Shown here: one piece after another, positions 21,910 through 25,960 of the stretch
Layout of the letters: each line of letters begins with the position of its first letter
Numbering within the stretch: position 1 is the first letter of the stretch
NCBI RefSeq assembly: GCF_001039355.2
Contig: NW_019775813.1
Coordinates: 500,566-526,525, forward strand
From: Lingula anatina
Taxonomy: Eukaryota; Brachiopoda; Lingulata; Lingulida; Lingulidae
DNA length: 25,960 bases
Direction of reading: 5' to 3'
Position numbers and translations under genes: made by a program
Notes under the pieces: generated by a model
Seen by the model: the letters and a program-made list of their open reading frames with translations, nothing else
What the model was told of the DNA's origin: nothing
Database searches by the model: none

Positions 21910-22000
21910 GGGGTGGGCACACTTAGGGGAGTGGATAGCACTCACGACTCGGTCCCAGCAAGGCCCGTGTTCGAAACCTGGGGCCTCTAGGTATCAGCTA
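21910..22000 (+). mobile_element. tRNA-derived SINE-like element
   Basis: Contains gtggatagcactc (A-box-like, 21931-21943) and gtgttcgaaac (B-box-like, 21967-21977) at tRNA-like spacing. The flanks CCCGTG and CCTGGG pair as a nearly complete T-arm. The D- and anticodon-region sequence is degenerate and there is no clean acceptor stem, which fits a tRNA-derived SINE head better than a working tRNA gene. The element's 3' limit is unclear; it may continue to about 22150. Confidence 0.5.
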
Positions 22001-22453
22001 ACTACCTTTTGCAAAAAATACAAATCCAAATGAGTTATTTAAGAGACAAGAGTCCCACGACCGTAGTAAAATACGTTGAGTCAGTACTAGTAGCTTGCGG
22101 AAAGACGGAAGAACAGTAAGCGGGAGATATAGGGCTCGAGGTGAGCCAGGGAAGTGTTTTTGCAAGTTTTTAGCACTTTTAAATTTATTATTGTCAAAAT
22201 TAAATACTTACATTATTAAAATAATAAAAATATAACATTTTGTGCACAAAACTTTATTAAGTAAAATCTGACAAACAAACAAACAAAGACAGTACACATC
22301 TGTAAATAAAACAAGTCGAAGATTTTATACATTTTAAACATTATTACTTAAAGACGGAAGCCTTTGATTTATGAAAAATAATTTCACGATCGTAACATTT
22401 GAAAGACAAGAATTGATCATAGTCAAAATGTATTTTTTCACAAATATAACTTA

Positions 22454-22675
22454 GCAAATTTTTGTCAAAGGTGACATAAGTGCCTTGTCTTCTTTGAATT
22501 CCACCAAAAACATTTCCGTCCAAATAAAGAGGTTGTAACAATGTAAAAAAAAATGCAAATAATCTGCGGTAAGCAGGTAAGCATCATTCGTGCACCAACG
22601 CACACGCAAGGCCACCTTGTCGTACGTCGTCTTGTTGATGTTTGCACACCAAATTGAACAGTAGCCAAAATGTCT
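22454..22675 (-). pseudogene. Coding-like segment of unknown family
   Basis: A 74-codon open stretch on the minus strand reads HFGYCSIWCANINKTTYDKV and then ALRVRWCTNDAYLLTADYLH. Codons in its first half favour G or C at the third position, in contrast to the AT-rich surroundings, as in the real exons of this window. No start, clear donor or clear acceptor was found. An overlapping frame on the same strand (22821-22465) is also open. I do not recognise the protein. It is probably a decayed or incomplete exon. Confidence 0.3.
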
Positions 22676-23444
22676 TCATGTTTGTAAGATTCCTGGTTGT
22701 TTTGCCACTCTAAAACTTTTAAAACTGTTTTCTTTGCAATAAATCTGAAAATAGATAACATATATGGCGTAATTGTGGATGAAAATTTACATTTGCAAAG
22801 CATGGGAATTTGGAGCGACATAAAGACATGGACGGTTTACAAGATTATCCAAGTACTAACCAAACTCAGAATAATATACAAACAAAACTGAAAAGGTTAC
22901 GCAAAAATTAGTGTAAAGTGACTTTTCACATTCACTTAAAATTAACTCTGGTTCTCGGTGTTCAGTGATGACAATAAGCACAACACAACACAGGCATGCA
23001 GGACTGATATCTTACCAAGCCTGCCTTTCTCAATCACCCCTTGCTCCCGAAAAAATTAAAATGTATAAAAATACAGAACAAATTTAATTAGAAAGCAGCT
23101 CCTCTGCAAATTTTAGGCATGTTTTTCGCTTCAAAAATTCAAACCAATCAAAGTATTAAGGTTTACACACATTTTAGTAGAATATCGAATTTCCCATTTA
23201 GAGGAACAAAATACTTTGAAATAACATTTTCGGATGACAATTCCTTTTAATTCTTAAATAAATAACTGACCAAACTGTAAGAATGGACTTTAGTGTAACA
23301 GATAAAATAACAAATCCCATAATCAAATGTAAAAAATCTATAGATGTTGTTCAAGAATTATTAATCGTTCACCATCTTTTTGAGCAAATTTGAAAAATAT
23401 TGACTGTCTAAAAATTCATTGAATCCTTTCAGAATACTCATTAC

Positions 23445-23706
23445 CTCACGAAAATTGGGCTTTGCGACGACTCAAGTGATTTTGAAAATATGGAATGCAG
23501 AAGGTTATGATTAATATCAGTCCTACAGAAACATTCTAATGGGCAAACAATATCTAAATAAAGTCTATTTCCCGTTTTTGTTTTTCGACACTTCTGTTTT
23601 GTAATACAAGTCCTAAACGCCATATAAATGATCCCAATCCCGGAAAATTTTTGTCGTCAACTATAGGAACAGTTTTCTTATCATTTATGCAACAAAGGTC
23701 CTCATT
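23445..23706 (-). pseudogene. Coding-like segment needing a frame change, unknown family
   Basis: After a possible acceptor (gcagtag) the minus strand is open for 50 codons, reading NEDLCCINDKKTVPIVDDKN and then FPGLGSFIWRLGL. Before that frame stops at 23556-23554, a second frame is open (YLDIVCPLECFCRTDINHNL…) and ends at a plausible donor (CGTGAG|GTAATG). The two together look like one exon broken by a frameshift. There is no recognised domain and no proof that it was ever expressed. Confidence 0.25.
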
Positions 23707-25341
23707 CTACTACTGCAATATTAAATTAATTTTTATTTCGGATGACAATCTTTACCCCACCCAATGGTTTAACTTTGTTTCAGAAAACAGATATTTGGTC
23801 TCCACCCAGCTCTGAAAACACCGAGGACCAGAGGAAGTTTATTCACAGCCACAGTGCCATATTCACAATTGTTAAAAGATCATTATAGCACATGTACATG
23901 TAAACAATTCTGCAGTAACGTTGCACATTTTGCCCAATAAATAATGTTGGAATTTCTAAGGTGTAATACCTTCTATTAACAGCGTCTTTTGAAGATTTAC
24001 AGCTCTTCCTCTTTTACGACTGAACACGCGATAAATATAATTAAAAGCTTCCTATATGCATTTTACGTAATAGGATTGCAATGTCTTTTCTTCCCGGAAG
24101 TCAACATCATTTAAAATGAATAAGAGTATGTCTTCAAGTTCACAAGGAAGTGTCAAGTTGCAGATTTGCCCACACATATTTTCAGTAACAAATTTTTTCT
24201 CTTCTTGGAAATTAATATATGTTATTTTAAAGCAACACTTTTATCTTTTTTATACAGACATTATTTCACTTAAATAAGAACTTCAAATCTAACATTTCAG
24301 GTTCGAAATGGGACGGGTATCAACCCCGACCCAAAAGTATACATAAATTACCCCTATAACAACAAGATCAGATAGAGCACTGTATTATGACATACAATTA
24401 CCAAAAGAAGCAAACCAGCACCATGCGGTGAGGACGCTTAGTATGGATTTAATTTCTATGAGAAGTTTCATAAATAAAAAAGCTCATTTTGTTCGACTTT
24501 TAATTTGATACAGGTTTTGGATCAGAATATTACAACCAAAAGCAAACGCAACATTCCGCACTAAATGTCGTCCCTGCAAATTAACGAGCAGACAAACGTA
24601 GGAACAGGTGACAATCTTGGCATGGGTGTGGAGTTTTATGTGTCGAACACGACACGTGTCTCTGAGTAGGACGCTTCTGGTATCTTCGTAAACGGTACTT
24701 GGAGTCACTGGAATTAAAGGAATGAATTCTCATTCATGAAACAATGTACAAAGATCTGATAAAACAGTACATTGTCATTAAATTTTTATTACCGTTCTTG
24801 TCAGTATCCTTAATTAACAAATGGCAATAAAGCTTTAAAATTATACAAATATATATATCACATTGAACCCTTAAAGAAAACTAATGGTTTCAGAAACAAA
24901 AGGATGCCTAAAAGGCATTGATGGAAAGCTAAGAGAAAATATCCTTTACGTAACTAAGATATCCCCATGGTCATTATGCCTATAGAGCGCACCATTCCGG
25001 AAAATATCCTCAATGCAATACTAAGAAATGCTACAATATATTTTCTATAATCTATACAGAACTTACGAGATACTGCTGCAGGTTGTTTATGCACAAATGA
25101 AACACACATATTAAAACTGAGCAAAATAATTTTAAGAAATGGTCTTCATTTTTATTATATCAAGTTTCTTTTGTTTTGTTCTGAAAGAAAATATTCGGCA
25201 CATTGTTTCATTAAATCACTTTTAGTAACCGTTAATTGCATATAACTAACTGAGCGAAATTCATAAAGAAAATCTACAACATGTTGTGAAAAAATCAGTT
25301 CAAGTTATTATCAATTACCTAGAATGTTTCATTGTAGGCAG
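23707..25341. other. AT-rich intergenic sequence
   Basis: No gene was supported. A 74-codon minus-strand frame at 24484-24708 has a possible acceptor upstream but no family resemblance. A 33-codon plus-strand frame near 24565 overlaps it. Neither is called. Confidence 0.35.
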
Positions 25342-25960
25342 CGATCGGAGGTCGTCAGCGCACGGCGGAGAGAGACCGTAATATTCAGCACAGCTTCCAC
25401 GGTGAAGGCTTCCTGTGCGCCGCAGACGCTAGTCGCCTTTCCCTCCGTCCACTCCTGTTTTTCTCCTCAAAAACGACACTAGTTTCTGGTTACCAGAATC
25501 GTTTTTCGAAAAACGACAATGGTCTCTGGGCATCAGAATCGTTTTTGAAAAATTCAACAAAATTTATGCGTCAAACAACAAAGGGAGAATCCATCAGGAT
25601 CGGGGGCCTTCCCCCTCCTCACCCTCATCCCACACTCCCCTCACCACACACAATCAAACAATTCTAGCAAATCAATGTAAGAAAAACGACGATTAGTCTT
25701 TAGTAGCCAGAATTGTTTATTATTATTACTATTTAATAAAACCAAACTTATTCCACCCTACAACAAGGCGAGACACACAGGGGCTAACCTGTGCGCTGAA
25801 GAGATCGATTGACCATAAAACCCTGCCCGGCGTCCGCTTTTAAGGCTGCCTGTGTCCCTTATGGACCTAACGGCGGCCTGTGCGTCGAAAACAATGATCG
25901 GCGGTCGTCTCGGTCTCCTCACACGGCGAGGGGAGACCGTAACGCCCTGCCCGCTTCCAC
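25342..25960 (+). repeat. GC-richer repeat array, continuing beyond the window
   Basis: A module gatcgg-ggtcgtc…cacggcg-gagaccgtaa…cttccac occurs at 25343-25400 and again at 25895-25960. A related piece (accataaaaccctgcccggcg…ggctgcctgtg) is at 25812-25855. The spacing of about 550 bases suggests tandem units of that size or a mobile element with repeated ends. Base composition is clearly higher in GC than the preceding 20 kb. No open frame is convincing. Confidence 0.6.
25469..25718 (+). repeat. ~39-base minirepeats with palindromic junction
   Basis: Three related units, aaaaacgac…ccagaatcgttttt and variants, occur at 25469-25508, 25509-25547 and 25682-25718. The first two are directly adjacent, and their junction tcgtttttcgaaaaacga is a perfect palindrome. 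Confidence 0.7.

Noticed and set aside
21910-21990. Functional tRNA gene
   Set aside because: There is no complete acceptor stem or clean anticodon arm. Only box A/B-like elements and a T-arm are visible, so a SINE-type head is the better reading.
24484-24708. Small secreted cysteine protein (cytokine-like) on the minus strand
   Set aside because: A possible acceptor precedes it, but the cysteine spacing matches no family I know, and there is no signal peptide or second exon.

Overview
The window looks like AT-rich nuclear DNA from an invertebrate animal, most likely a mollusc or another lophotrochozoan. The coding exons are interrupted by GT-AG introns. The two recognisable genes are a Reelin orthologue and a large receptor of the LDLa-LRR-7TM type first described as GRL101 in the snail Lymnaea stagnalis. 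The taxon is an inference from this gene content. Nothing here looks bacterial or viral: no operons, no Shine-Dalgarno spacing and no CRISPR.

Layout. (1) Positions 1-2081, plus strand: the last three coding exons of a Reelin gene (712-829, 1414-1592, 1988-2081), ending in the short basic C-terminal tail typical of Reelin. (2) 2082-4188: AT-rich DNA where the 3' ends of Reelin and the receptor gene converge. (3) 4189-14537, minus strand: one multi-exon gene encoding a signal peptide, a CUB domain, further CUB-like modules, two C-type-lectin-like domains, seven LDL-receptor class A repeats, leucine-rich repeats and a seven-helix GPCR domain. All splice phases agree. Once an assembly error is removed, the coding length is exactly divisible by three (6189 bases, 2062 residues). 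(4) 9596-13013 holds that error. Three contig ends overlap but are joined by single 'n' bases (11515, 13013). One overlap is an exact 1497-base copy. The other is about 98.4% identical and probably the second haplotype. This breaks the reading frame and creates false long ORFs. (5) 14545-25960: mostly non-coding, with a duplicated element of about 0.7 kb in direct orientation, a pseudo-exon, a tRNA-derived SINE-like element, doubtful decayed coding pieces, a third single-n contig join at 20819, and a GC-richer repeat array running off the right edge.

Reelin is a secreted matrix signal. The receptor would display a very large ligand-binding ectodomain on a GPCR. Its helices keep NPxxY but lack several residues usual in class A receptors. 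The most notable items are the full CUB-CTLD-LDLa-LRR-7TM architecture in one gene and the strongly clustered, almost entirely amino-acid-changing differences between the two allelic contigs within a CUB-like module.
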